Of a stretch of DNA of 64,000 nucleotides, positions 13,632-25,855 are shown in pieces; positions within the stretch are counted from its first letter, which is position 1; each line of letters begins with the position of its first letter. The stretch lies in contig JAVKOQ010000281.1 of assembly GCA_031835245.1 (NCBI GenBank), positions 1-64,000 on the forward strand. Direction: 5' to 3'. The notes under the pieces were generated by a model that was not told the origin of the DNA, did no database searches, and saw nothing but the letters and a program-made list of their open reading frames with translations. The position numbers were made by a program, and so were the translations under genes. Source of the stretch: Balamuthia mandrillaris. Taxonomy: Eukaryota > Discosea > Longamoebia > Balamuthiidae.

Positions 13632-16144
13632 ATGATGAGGCTTTGTGCACGCACTCTGTGCTTAGCGGTATGTTTATTATTGTTGAGGGGTGGTTGGGCT
13701 GATACCTGCCAGCAATGGAGTGGAGTGCCGGTAGTCTGCCAACAATTTGGCCTTAAACGTAAGCCTCTACTTTCCTTTCCTCTCCTCCTCTCCTTCTCCT
13801 CTCCTCCCCCATGTACTAACAGCGAGTTATTTGCAGCGGGCCAGTGGTTATTTGTCCCAGAGTGGTTTAATGGGGGAGAGGTGGACGAGCGGCTGGTCGG
13901 TGGGATGAACGACTTGGAGTTGATCGTCATCGACCGAACCTATTCCGCACAATTCCTCGCCCCCAAACTACAGGAATGTGCTGGTGGGGCGATGAAGTTT
14001 GTTTGCACCAGCTGGCTGCGTCCCTGCGTGATGGTGGATGATAAGCCGGTGGTCTTCCCTCAACAGACCTGTCATAAAACTTGTGTCGACTATGGTAGGT
14101 CTTTCCCATTCTCTTACTTTTTCCCCCCTCGCTGTTCATGACTTGGATACCTGGTTCCTGTCTACAAAAAGTAAACAATTGCACCGAGTTGCTTACCGGA
14201 GCAGGTGTTGCTCCGGGAGTTGGTTACTTGAAGCCGAGAGGAATTACATGGGACTTGTGGTCATGCGACATGCCAGACGAAGCTGCTCACAACACTAGCT
14301 TCTACCAGGCTGCCAACTATTCGTTCACTGCTCCGCTTTTGGAAGACCGAAATACGCTTGTTAACGTGAGCACACAGTGCAACCCTGCAGATAAGGTGGA
14401 AGGCCCAGCCGGCGTATCGTGCAACTCGCCTCTTGAAGCCAACGAAGAGGGCGTTTGCGTGTTCACATGTCCATTGCCATCGCTGACAGAATCTCAGTAC
14501 GATGCTTTAGAGATCATACAATACCTGTTTGGATGGTTGTCTTGGGTGCGCATGCCTTTAGTTTTACAAATTTGAGACTAGTTTCTTTGCTTACCATCGT
14601 CTGGGGCTCCACCAACCAGGCAGGAAGCATGTTCTTGTGCTTGTCCTATGCTGGACACCCACAGCTACGTTCCTTTCCAGCAAACCTTATCCTAATGACA
14701 GCGGCCAGCGCCCACATCGCTTCTTTAGCTTTTATTCTGCCAACTTTTGTGGGGAAAGAAGACGTTCGTTTTTTCCTTAACTAATGAATGGTCTGCAGTG
14801 GTAACATATCTTCTTTTCGATCTGCGAAACAGGTGTGGTGTGATGGAGGAGCAGAGTTTGTGCCATACGTTTATGTGAATCAGCCGACTGCAGGAGGCAG
14901 GCAAGATCCCAGCGATGCAGTCACCATTCAAGTGGATGCTGACTCGCTGCTGGTAAAAGGTTCTTGGTGCAGCCTTCAAGGTATGCTGAAACTCGAGCCC
15001 TTCAAAAAAAAAAAACTGATGGTCTTGTTTTCTGTGTTATTCAGGGCTACTGTTACAGTTCGGCTTCCTGTCCGGGACATTCTGGTTCGTTCCTTGTGTC
15101 TCACTTCTTGAAAGGAGGTTCTATTCAGTGTCTAACAGGGTTTATTATTTCCAACATTGGGAACAAAAAGGTGGGCTATCGTAGTCTTCAACATCTTCCT
15201 TGAGGTGAGTAGGTGGTGTTTACATGCATTCAGTTGTTGTTCTCACTTTAGTTTCTTCACTCTCCTAGGTATATTTCCCTAAACTGAAGGATCGGGTCCG
15301 TACCTCCAAAGTCATTGCTTATCACTGCATTGCATGGGGCCTCCCAGCGGTGTTTACCATCATCCCAGTGGCTGCTGACAGGATCTCCTTCAACAACGCT
15401 GGCTCCTTGTAACTATCCTCGCTTCCATATCCCTCTCTCCTTTGAACTGTTCTTACTTGTTTTTTTTTTGTTTATGCAAGCTGTTTTATCTCATATGAAG
15501 ACTCGAACGCATATCAGATGGCGTGCTGGTTCATCCCTGTGGGGCTTGTGCTGCTAGCTGGTTCTATTTTCTTCCTGTTATCTCTGGGCAAGCTCATTCC
15601 TTTGTTCCTTAAGACCTCGGACCGAAAGAAACGGAGAAAACTCATGGGCGTTTACTCCCGTCTGATGCTATTCGTGGCGGGGCTGCTGGGAGTGTACCTC
15701 TTCATCTTCATCTACACCATCGTGACGGAGAGCAACAAGGACGAGATCAGCGAAGGCTACGAGGACTATTACAGCTGTCTCCTCTTCGTCAACTATCCGG
15801 ACTATCCTCGAGACAGCTGCTCTTTGAGTGCCTCCGTGACGTACTATCCTCTGGTCGTGCTGCGGGCCCTCGGCTTTTCCATCCTGGGCTTCTTGTTGTT
15901 CCTCAACTTTGTCACCTCCACGAGCATGATCTTTTGGGGAAGAGTTTTTCTAGCGTTGATTCCTCCTTCCGGAACGCCCCTGACCGAGTGCCCAAAGGCT
16001 GTGACTGCAAACCTGAAAGAGCTTTGGGAGACTGGAGGAACCAGCACTTATGCCACTGGCAGCGCCAACAAGAAAGCAGATGATACAAAGATGGTCATGA
16101 CCATTGCCACCGACGAAGAGGAGTCTCCTGATGAGCAACTGTAG
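13632..16144 (+). CDS. Frizzled/Smoothened-like receptor A
   Basis: First of three tandem paralogs. Nine exons (13632-13758, 13837-14094, 14172-14545, 14620-14763, 14833-14980, 15045-15084, 15171-15204, 15269-15408, 15481-16144) give 642 codons plus stop. An N-terminal signal peptide (LCLAVCLLLLRGGWA) is followed by a Cys-rich extracellular domain. Its last half has Frizzled-CRD spacing (QECAGGAMKFVCTSWLRPC, QQTCHKTC, NNCTELL). Seven membrane segments follow, starting at FGWLSW and including ANLILMTAASAHIASLAFIL, WAIVVFNIFLE, AWGLPAVFTIIPVAADRI, ACWFIPVGLVLLAG, LMLFVAGLLGVYLFIFIYTI and VVLRALGFSILGFLLFL. Frizzled-like (Fsl) receptors occur in dictyostelids; the ligand here is unknown. The C-terminal tail lacks KTxxxW but keeps NLKELWETGG and MVMTIATDEEE. 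The 3' exon is nearly identical to copies B and C, whereas the CRD is more diverged. Confidence 0.9.
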
Positions 16145-17268
16145 AACGAGCAACAGCTTCAATTGCATAAAGTCGTTCCGCAAGAGGCATCGTGTACCTA
16201 TTGTTCTTTATTGTTCTTTAGCAGCAAACAAAAGTTTGAGGCAAAGAAGCGTCGTTTGATTTTCTTATGCTGCTAGTTTTACGCTTCGTGCTCTCTTCTT
16301 ACTTTGCTCCTGATTCTGGTGTCCTTGCTGCATGACAGTTGTGTGTGCTGCTGAGAAGGCGAAGGAAATGGACGCGCCCTGGTGAGTCGCGTCCCAGCCC
16401 AGCAGCGGCCAACCTGTCAGCTGGCGTGTTGTTCACCAACAGACCCCCGACGAGAGGCAAAAGGATAGCGTCAAACTTTCATCATCGGTGTTGCAAATAA
16501 TTAGTTGTTGCGAACGGCTAACCAACCATCTGGTGGAAGGTTACGAAAAGCTGGTTCTTTCGCCTCCTCTTTCCTTTGTTTCCCATTAGATGAAAAGAGG
16601 AAACGTCTTGACTGGGTTTTTTTTTTAAACAAGTCATTCCCCTTCCTGTGAACCAACTGAACAACAGCGAAAGCGGTGCGGGTGGGACACCAGCCCGCGA
16701 AATGCACACCCTTGACTGCCTAAGTGAGTACTCTAGGCAGCACACCCACTAGTTTCCTTTCCTGGCGGCAGCGCCCGTAAACGGATAAATAACGGGTGAA
16801 CAGGGAACGAAAATCGCTTGACAGCGGCAGGAGGGTCAGGTGGTGTGTGTTGGTCACCCCAAGCAACCATGAAACGTTGTAGTTACACGCTTTGCCGTTA
16901 ACGTCCGATTGGCGGACCCGCCTCTCATTTCAAATCATGCAATGAACTCGGCATTCCCCAAAAGCAAGCTAGGACCGAGACCATTTAGGACCCTCTCCTC
17001 TTCCATCACTATTGGCAAGAGGAGAGCGCGACGATGGCGGTATGAAACAGCCCCGGAAAAACCCGGAACGTCAGTCTTGGTGACCGTTTTGAGGTTGGTG
17101 GACTTCATTTCTTTTATTTGTTTGTATTTTTTTTTTGTTTTTTGTATTTGTTTTTTTTTTTTTGGTGTGTCGGTAACGAACTTCATCAGTCGCTAGCTTC
17201 AAAGAAAAAACAAGCAAGCTTGTACTCTCCCTTGCTGCTTGGTAAACGAAGAAGAAAACAACAAAACG
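16145..17268. other. Intergenic between receptors A and B
   Basis: About 1.1 kb with no gene that I can support. It includes T-rich sequence near 17127-17165 just upstream of receptor B. I saw no tRNA, no repeat shared with the other receptor upstream regions and no protein similarity. Confidence 0.5.
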
Positions 17269-19842
17269 ATGCCAAGGGGAACGGAACACCACTGGGTCTT
17301 GTGGATACTTTTGGGTGTTGCCCTGTTGGTAAATGCCAGTCGGGCCGCGGACACCTGCGCGCAGTGGAGCGGCTTCCCTGTCGTCTGCCAACAGTTTGGC
17401 CTGAAACGTAACTCTTACTCTCCTGTTTTTCTTACAAACGCCATAATGCTCTCTCTCTTGCTTCTTCCATGGTTCTCACTGACACCACTGGTCGTGAATA
17501 GCTGGACAATATTTGTTTGTCCCCGAGTGGATCAACGGAGGCGCGGGAGACGAGCGGCTAATCAACGGAATGGAGGACCTGGAGGCCATCGTTATCGACA
17601 GGACAAACTCCGCCCAGTTCCTGGCCCCCAAGCTGGGCGTGTGCGCGGACGACGGGATGAAGATGGTGTGCACCAGCTGGCTGCGTCCTTGCGTGATGGT
17701 GGAGGACAAGCCTGTGGTCTTCCCTCAGCAGACCTGCCATGACACCTGCACTGGCTTTTGTACGCACATCGCCTTTCCTTGTGTGTATTTTCGTTATTTT
17801 TTATCTTAACTCGACCTTCACACACAGTGGATAAATGCACGGAGCTGGCAACAGAGGCAGGAGTGCCTCCTGGCGTGGGTCTCATGAAACCGAGAGGCAT
17901 CACCTGGGACCTGTGGTCATGCGACATGCCTGATGACGGCGCCCACAACACCACCTTCTATCAGACGGCCAGCTACTCTTTCGCTGCTCCTCTTTTGGAG
18001 GACCCAGAGAGGGTGGTGAATGTGAGCACACAGTGCAATCCTGCGGATAAACTGGAGGGCAGAGCAGGTGCAACCTGCAACTCCCCTCTGGAAGCCAACG
18101 AGAAAGGGGTGTGCGTGTTCGAATGTCCGTTGCCATCGTTGAGTGACTCTCAATATGATGCATTGGAGGTCATGCAATCCGTGTTGGGCTGGTTGTCTTG
18201 GGTGCGTTCCTGCTGTGAATGATGATTGAAAGCGAAGGAAAAGCTGAGTGTCCATTAAATAGGTGGGCAGCATGTTTCTGTGCTTGTCGTATATCGGCCA
18301 CCCGAAGCTGCGTTCCTTTCCAGCCAACCTGATCATGATGACAGCATTGAGCGCTCACATCGCCTCTTTGGCCTTCATTCTTCCCAATTTCGTTGGAACT
18401 GAAGAGGTTAGTCTCACTATATCACACATCTCCACTGTTTTGAGTTAACAGCTAAATTTCATTGGAATGGACAAAGGTGTGGTGCGATGGAGGCACAGAG
18501 TTCGTGCCAAACTTTACTGTAAACCAGCTGAACACTGGGGGCAGACAAGACCCCAGCAAAGCTGTCACCATCGATGTCGACGCTGACTCGCTCTTGGTGA
18601 AGGGTCCTTGGTGCCAGGTTCAAGGTATAAAGCAAGACAAACATTTTGTGGGTCTTGTTTTGAGGTTAAGCTGACAAAAATACTGTTGTGTAGGATTGGT
18701 ATTGCAGTTTGGCTTTCTTGCTGGCACATTTTGGTGAGTAAACTCTCTGTGTTTTATTTGTTTGCTTCCTGTCATACATGTACCTCACAGTTTGTCTGTA
18801 CTATTCTCAAAAGGTGGGCCATCGTTGTATTCAACATTTTCATTGAGGTTCGTAGTAGCCATAATCTATTCTAACGAGATGGTTGATACTTACGCTTCCT
18901 ACCACAGGTCAACTTTCCTGACTCAAAGCTTGCCGCCTATAAAACTAAAATTGTAGTGTATCATTGCCTGGCGTGGGGCTTCCCAGCCATATTCACCATC
19001 ATCCCATTGGCTGCTGACAGAATCGCGTTCCCCAATGCCGGTTCCTTGTACGTCGCTCGCCCTCTTCATAACGTCTCCTTGAAATCCTTGTTTCTTTTTC
19101 TCCTTGTTCTTCTTTTCGTTTCTTCTTACCATCGGTGTTTCGTCGTTACTACAGCTGCTTCATTTCATATGAGGACAATTATGCATATCAGCTGGCATGC
19201 TGGTTCATCCCTGTGGGTCTCCTGCTTCTTGCTGGCTCTACTTTCTTCCTGGGTTCTTTGTTCAAGCTCATCCCGTTGTTCTTCCGCACACCCGATCGCA
19301 CAAAGAGAGCAAAGCTGGTGCGAGTCTACTTTCGGCTGATGCTGTTCGTGGCAGTGCAGCTGGGAGTGTACCTCTTCATCTTCATCTACACCATCGTGAC
19401 GGAGAGCAACAAGGACGAGATCAGCGAAGGCTACGAGGACTATTACAGCTGTCTCCTCTTCGTCAACTATCCGGACTATCCTCGAGACAGCTGCTCTTTG
19501 AGCAGTTCGGTGACGTACTATCCTCTGATCGTGTTGCGGGCCCTCGGCTTTTCCATCCTGGGCTTCTTGTTGTTCCTCAACTTTGTCACCTCCACCACCC
19601 TCTCCTATTGGGGCTTAACCCTTCGAGCGTTGGTTCCTTCTTCTGGAGCGCCCCTAACGCAGTGGCCAATGGACGTGTGGACCAACCTGAAGGAACTCTG
19701 GGAGACTGGAGGAAGCAGCGTTGCAACAGGTGGCAGCTCTGGTTCCAGGAACAGGAAGAGCCCCAAAAATACGAGCATGGTCATGACGATCTCCTCTCAA
19801 GAGGACACAACGGTTGCGGCTGTTGGTGATGATGAATTGTAA
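17269..19842 (+). CDS. Frizzled/Smoothened-like receptor B
   Basis: Second tandem receptor. Exons 17269-17407, 17502-17759, 17828-18201, 18263-18406, 18477-18624, 18694-18733, 18814-18847, 18908-19047, 19155-19842 give 654 codons plus stop. Exons 2 to 8 have exactly the same lengths as in A and C (258, 374, 144, 148, 40, 34, 140 nt). A signal peptide (WVLWILLGVALLVNASRA) precedes the Cys-rich domain (DTCAQWSGFPVVCQQF; GVCADDGMKMVCTSWLRPC; QQTCHDTC; DKCTEL) and seven TM helices. The tail holds NLKELWETGG, MVMTISSQED and ends in GDDEL. The true start is the ATG at 17269, since upstream in-frame codons lack ATG. Exons are very close to copy C at the DNA level while most intron sequence is not, suggesting recent homogenisation. 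Confidence 0.92.
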
Positions 19843-20550
19843 CACTATATCAACAGACCGAGAGAGAGTTTTGCACTGTAAATAGCTTGCGAAGAAAATA
19901 CAATACTTTTTGGGAGGCGTTGAGGGTAAGCCGCCCTATGGGCACAGATACAACAATTGTGAGGGAACGACATGGGACTACCAAACGAAGGACCAGCGGG
20001 AGAAAAGGGAAAAAAGAAGATGCTACGATCGCGAAACCTGTTCCTCTCTTCCAGAACTCTGTTCCCCTGACGATCGTCTTAGTTGCTTGCGTCAACCACG
20101 GATAGCACAAGAGAGTCATCCAGCATCATCTTTGGTGTCCCTCCGTAACCGTTCCGGGCAGCAAAGAGAGAGCGCGAAGATGTAAAACCCCCCGAGCCAC
20201 ACATTGCGGGTGGCCCAGTAATAGTAATGCAACACCGGTTTCAAATGAAGTGGTTTGCCATCCAAATAAAACAAAAACGTAAAACAAAGAAGAGAGCAGT
20301 ACAACCTGGTCAACCAATCCTACAATTGCCGCTCGCGTATTAGCGGGCTATTTTGCTGGGTCACGTGACATGTTGTTAGTGGATCTGTTTTCGGAATGTT
20401 TATTTCTTGCTCCTCCTCTTTCGTTGTTGTTCATGTGGCTCACAGTTGCGGATAACGACAACAACACATTCGGCCAGTGTTTCTTTGTTGTTGAAACGGA
20501 CTTCAAACATCCGACAAAGAGAGAGCGGAGTTTTTTTTTTTGTACAACCT
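19843..20550. other. Intergenic between receptors B and C
   Basis: About 0.7 kb spacer. A T-rich stretch (20531-20541) lies just before the start codon of copy C. No coding sequence, RNA gene or repeat is recognised. Confidence 0.5.
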
Positions 20551-23170
20551 ATGCAGAAGATGCGACAGGGATGGCGGCTGCGCTTGTTTTCGCTGTCAGT
20601 CCTGCTGTTGTTGCTGTTGGCGGTGGGTGAGAGCAGAGCAGGTGATACCTGCGCGCAATGGAGCGGCTTCCCTATCGTCTGCCAACAGTTCGGGCTGAAA
20701 CGTATCCGTCTTTCTTTGCTTCTTTGACATCGTGCATTCCATTACTGACTGAAAACGAAATGGTTTCTCTGGTATAGCCGGACAATGGGTGTTTGTTCCA
20801 GAGTGGATCAACGGAGGAACGGAAGACGAGCGGCTAATCAACGGAATGGAGGACCTGGAGGCCATAGTCACGGACAGAACCTACTCCGCCCAGTTCCTGG
20901 CCCCCAAGCTGGGCGTGTGCGCGGACGACGGGATGAAGATGGTGTGCACCAGCTGGCTGCGTCCTTGCGTGATGGTGGAGGACAAGCCGGTGGTCTTCCC
21001 TCAGCAGACCTGCCATGACACCTGCACTGGCTTTTGTATGTAGTGTTGTTCTTCTTTCTTTTTTATTTTGCCTTTTTCTCTGTTGCTGCGTAACCGAACC
21101 TCGGGGTTAACATTCGCAATGCGAAACGCACAGTGGATAAATGCACGGAGCTGGCAACAGAGGCAGGGGTGCCTCCTGGCGTGGGTCTCATGAAACCGAG
21201 AGGCATCACCTGGGACCTGTGGTCATGCGACATGCCTGATGACGGCGCCCACAACACCACTTTCTATCAGACGGCCAGCTACTCTTTCGCTGCTCCTCTT
21301 TTGGAGGACCCAGAGAGGGTGGTGAATGTGAGCACACAGTGCAACCCTGCAGATAAACTGGAGGGCAGGGCAGGTGCAACCTGCAACTCCCCTCTGGAAG
21401 CCAACGAGAAAGGAGTGTGCGTGTTCGAATGTCCGTTGCCATCGTTGAGTGACTCTCAGTATGATGCATTGGAGGTCATGCAATCCGTGTTGGGCTGGTT
21501 GTCTTGGGTGCGTTCCTGTTCTCAGCCTTTCATGAAAAACTAGTTTGATGCTTATCTTTTCCTTTGGTAGCTGAGCAGCATGTTTCTGTGCTTGTCGTAT
21601 ATCGGCCACCCGAAGCTGCGTTCCTTTCCAGCCAACCTGATCATGATGACAGCATTGAGCGCTCACATCGCCTCTTTGGCCTTCATTCTTCCCAATTTCG
21701 TTGGAACTGAAGAGGTTAGTCTTACTCCACCGAACATTTCGCTTGCTTTGTAAACACTGTCATCAAGTATGCTTATTCATTCCTTTTTACCTCTTCTCGC
21801 TCTCCTTTGTGGAATGGACAAAGGTGTGGTGCGATGGAGGTACTGAGTTTGTGCCCAATTTTACGTTGAACCAACCAACACCAGGAGGTAGGCAAGACCC
21901 CAGCAACGCGGTGACTATCGTGTTCGACGTCGACTCGCTTCTGGTGAAGGGTCCTTGGTGCCAAGTTCAAGGTTTGCCATGCGAAAGACTGGCGTTTATG
22001 TTGTCCATTGGGAAGCCGAACTAACAATCGAACTGTTGTGTAGGATTGGTATTGCAATTTGGCTTTCTTGCTGGCACATTCTGGTGAGTAAACTCTCGTT
22101 GAGCTGTGGTTTTTCCTTTATCACTTATAAACAAAATACTTCCTCCGCTCTAAAAAGGTGGGCCATTGTGGTATTCAACATTTTCATAGAGGTTGGTTGT
22201 GAGAACTACAACGTTCGAGCCCTTGACATATTGCTTACTGGCCACTAACAATCACCAACAGGTCTACTTCCCCGAGAAGAAGCATAACGCCCGTATGTAC
22301 AAAATCATTGCCTATCATTGCCTGGCGTGGGGCCTTCCAGCCATATTCACCATCATTCCATTGGCGGCCGATAGAATCGCCTTCAGCAACGCCGGTTCCT
22401 TGTACGTCGCTCTTCCACTTGTGAAGTTCTCTACGGTATTGCAACATCCTCTAACTTTTTCTTTGTTCTTGGGTATAAGCTGTTTCATTTCGTATGAGGA
22501 CACAAACGCATATCAGATGGCGTGCTGGTTCATCCCTGTGGGTCTCTTGCTTATCGCCGGTTCATTTTTCTTCTTGTGCGCCTTGAGCAAGCTCATCCCG
22601 TTGTTCTTCCGCACGCCCGATCGCACAAAGAGAGCAAAGCTGGTGCGAGTCTACTTTCGGCTGATGCTGTTCGTGGCAGTGCAGCTGGGAGTGTACCTCT
22701 TCATCTTCATTTACACCATCGTGACGGAGAGCAACAAGGACGAGATCAGCGAAGGCTACGAGGACTATTACAGCTGTCTCCTCTTCGTCAACTATCCGGA
22801 CTATCCTCGGGACAGCTGCTCTTTGAGCAGTTCGGTGACGTACTATCCTCTGATCGTGTTGCGGGCCCTCGGCTTTTCCATCCTGGGCTTCTTGTTGTTC
22901 CTCAACTTTGTCACCTCCACCACGCTCTCCTATTGGAGGAGGATCTTTAGGGCAATGGTCCCGGACTTTGACAACCCACCAAAGGAGTGGCTAAAGCAAA
23001 TAGCGGCCAACCTGAAGGATCTGTGGGAGACTGGAGGAAGCACTCTCACCTCTGGCAACTCTTCCCGACCCAAGCATAAGAGTCCCAGCAATACGAGCAT
23101 GGTCATGACCATCGCCTCCCAAGAGGAAGAGGAAGGAGAGAAATCTGTAGGTGATGATGATGCACTGTAG
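20551..23170 (+). CDS. Frizzled/Smoothened-like receptor C
   Basis: Third tandem receptor. Exons 20551-20701, 20778-21035, 21134-21507, 21571-21714, 21824-21971, 22044-22083, 22158-22191, 22262-22401, 22480-23170 give 659 codons plus stop. Signal peptide LRLFSLSVLLLLLLAVGESRA; CRD-like domain DTCAQWSGFPIVCQQFGLK and VCTSWLRPC; seven TM helices. The extracellular loop between TM2 and TM3 contains a conserved Cys pair (VWCDGG ... GPWCQVQG), as is typical of class F receptors. The tail is the most acidic of the three: MVMTIASQEEEEGEK then GDDDAL. The head-to-tail order and identical exon map show that A, B and C arose by tandem duplication. Copies may be expressed differently, since upstream sequences share nothing obvious. 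Confidence 0.92.
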
Positions 23171-23425
23171 GTTTAAGATAAGAGAGATGGTGTGCTTTTT
23201 GCTGTAAATGTATGTTATGTACCTCATTCTTGTTTGTTTCTCTTTCTCTTCCACTTGCTCTTCGTTTCTGGCTTGAGCGACGTATGAAGGACGGAGCAAA
23301 AGGTAAAGATAAGAGCATACGTTTTTAGTTAGTTTTATATTTTTTGGCAAAAAGTTGACTCACTTTAATGTTCAAAAAAACAAAAAAGAAGAGAACGAGC
23401 CCTTTATCTTAGCTGTAGCTCAAGC

Positions 23426-23926
23426 CTAAGAGTTCATGTTCACAATCTTGTCAATGTACTGGTCGATGTTATCCCAAGTTAACAATACCAGGTCTCGTTT
23501 CTTCAGCGGTTGCTTGGTGAGAGGGCATATCCCCTCTGAGCTGGACAAGCATCGGCTCCAACTCTTGTAGCCCATGACGTGGCCAGAGGGAGAGATGGCT
23601 GGCTGGATGACCTCATCCAGAGTGATTGGATCTACGAATCCTGGAAGTGGATTATCTGTCTTTGCATCTTCTTCTGTTTGTTCTTCATCTATACGCGCCA
23701 AAAAGAAGTGGTCAGTATTGAGAGAGAAGAGAGAAGGGAGAAGAGAGAAGAGAGACTAACCTGTGGGCTTAGCCCTTGCACTTGGTGGAGGTCGGTATTC
23801 ATCATCACTTTCAGAGGACTCATCGTGTCCTTTCCGTTTCTTTCGTGTGCTTCGGCGTTTAGTTGTTACGTTTGTTTGGTTTTGTTCTGCTTCTGCTATA
23901 AAAATGAGTTAGCGGAGCGAGAGCGC

Positions 23927-23973
<47 letters not shown>

Positions 23974-24161
23974 ATACCTTCGGCAGCAGCGGCAGCCTCC
24001 TTTTTAGCGCGCTTCTTGGTATGTTTACAAATGCCCTTGCTAAATAAATAATGTGCTTTCCCGTTCTCATCGATGACATAGTTTGGGTCGGTAAGCTGCC
24101 GTGTTTCGATGAGGTGCCTATAAATAAAGTATGTTAGAAATGTGAAGCAGAGAGAGAGAGA

Positions 24162-24206
<45 letters not shown>

Positions 24207-25371
24207 GGCGCTAAGAACCTGTAAAAATTGCTGCATTGATAACCGACCCTACCAGGTATGGCCATCGAAAAGAGTCCCCACTGACCATTGACGCCAAACT
24301 CCTCCACCCTCTTCATGAACAACTTCTTTTCTTCCTTTGACCATTTGCCGTTCTTCTGTGTGACACCCGGATCGTTGAAACGATAATAGTAGGCGTTGGG
24401 GTTTTTGTCGATGAGCTTCCACGCCCGTATGCGAGCGCCGCTCCATCCCTCAAAGTTGCCCTCATGAGCGCGCGTAACGGCCTCGTCCAGTTTCAGCTTT
24501 TTCACTTTGTTGATTCTCCGCTCTTGTAATTCCTCAGGGCTCTTCTTCCTTTTATTCATGCGTCGAATGGTCCTATGCTCTTTTGATGGGTTGGACTCTG
24601 CACCTTCCTCGTCTTCGTCGTCCTCCTCATCCTCCTCGCCGCCATCGTCTTCTCCTTCCTCTTCTTCCGAGTCAGAGCCCAGCTGGCTGCCGATGGAACT
24701 CTTCTTCTTTTTGATCACGTTGCCGTTCTCGTCTAAAGCTGTTGGCTTCAGGCCTTTGGCTATTCGTTTGCGGATCACTTGCAAGAAATGAGGGTGAGTG
24801 AGCCTTGCTATGGCCTCGTTCTATTTATCACAAAGAAACAGAGAGAGAGAAGAGAGAGATTAGTTAACAAAAGTCAGTCGCTTAAAGCCAACAAAAAAGA
24901 CGAAAAGCAGAGAAACGAAAAAAGAGGAGATGAAAAAAAAAGAAAGTAAGAATATGTGGCAGTCACACGGTAAAGAACCGAGTGTAATTACCACCACCCT
25001 CACAAAAGAAAACGCTTACTGACCTCGTCATCCTCGCAGGCCTTCAAGGAGTAAAGGGCCTCCGTGGTGGTAACGTGTCTGTGAACATAGCGTATCTTTC
25101 GAATCTGTTTGGCCTCCTCTCGCTTGGTGTATTCCTCGTACTGTCGCCGCTGCAGCGCCACGCGTTGCTCTATGATGCTTTGCTCGGTCTCGGTGAGGGC
25201 CTCGCTGAAGACGCTGGCCTTCTTCACGGTGGGGATGGCCTCCCTCTCCACCATGATCTCCTGCAGCTTTTTCTCCTCGGCCTCCACGTCCTCCTCCTCT
25301 TCGTGCCTCTGTCTCTCAGCCCATTGCTTGGCCAACACTTGCCTCAAAGGTAACGACGTTTCCATCATCAT
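23426..25371 (-). CDS. Myb/SANT-domain protein with C-terminal U-box-like module
   Basis: Exons 25371-25024, 24820-24219, 24117-23978, 23895-23761, 23688-23426 give 495 codons plus stop. The N-terminal third is a charged coiled-coil-like helix (RQVLAKQWAERQRHEEEE). An acidic Glu/Asp tract (about 24600-24690) precedes a basic segment. A Myb/SANT-like domain follows, with NGKWSKEEKKLFMKRVEEFG and GQWGLFSMAIPGRVGYQC. After basic linkers (TKRRSTRKKRKGHDES) the last ~75 residues read FVDPITLDEVIQPAISPSGH ... WSRCL ... GICPLTKQPLKKRDLVLLT, the spacing of a U-box/RING-like fold. This suggests a nuclear DNA- or chromatin-binding protein with possible ubiquitin-ligase activity. I know related eukaryotic proteins only loosely, so no symbol is given. 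Start: first ATG of an ATGATGATG run. Confidence 0.82.
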
Positions 25372-25855
25372 CACCACCGTCAACAAGCTTTTGTGTGTAT
25401 TTTTTTTTAAAGGTTAATGATATGTATTGGAGTTTTTTTTTTTTTGTGAGTTTCGTTTGTTAGATGGGTGATGTGATGCGTGAAGTTGCTCAAACCTCTT
25501 TTTTTCTTTCAGCGGGTGAACTTCTTTTCCCTCTTTTATTGTATCCTTTCCCCCAAAGTGAATTTTTGCTCCCATCAATTTTTTTTTCTTTTCTTTTTCG
25601 CCATTTTTCTTTTTGGGATATATTGTGTCGACATCGAAAAAAAACCAAAAAAAAATTGGCGCGAAAAAAAATTTCGTCGTTGGTTCGCTCTTCTCTTCTC
25701 CCATGTCCTCTCCCTAGTCCTTGCTCATGTCCTTGCTCATTCCTCTCTCCTCTTCTCTTCACTGGGTGAGACCTCTTGAGCTTCCTCTTTCTTTCATCTT
25801 GTCTAACACGAGAATAGGTGAGAATTTACATGTACGAAAGAGCTCGTTGCGTGGT
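25372..25855. other. Intergenic between GINS2 and the Myb-like gene
   Basis: 484 bp between two minus-strand genes, so it holds the 3' flank of PSF2 and the promoter of the Myb-like gene. Several homopolymeric A/T runs (25402-25445, 25578-25680) are present. No gene is seen. Confidence 0.5.

Noticed and set aside
17239-17268. Upstream extension of receptor B
   Set aside because: No ATG in frame; the extension would start at TTG. ATG 17269 directly precedes the signal peptide.
16145-17268. tRNA or other structural RNA in the receptor A-B gap
   Set aside because: No cloverleaf with a GTTCRA-type T-arm could be found by eye on either strand; this needs tRNAscan to be final.
19197-19829. Second long plus-strand frame over the last exon of receptor B (and 22522-22950 in C)
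   Set aside because: Alternate frame of the conserved TM exon; it recurs only because the DNA of B and C is nearly identical.
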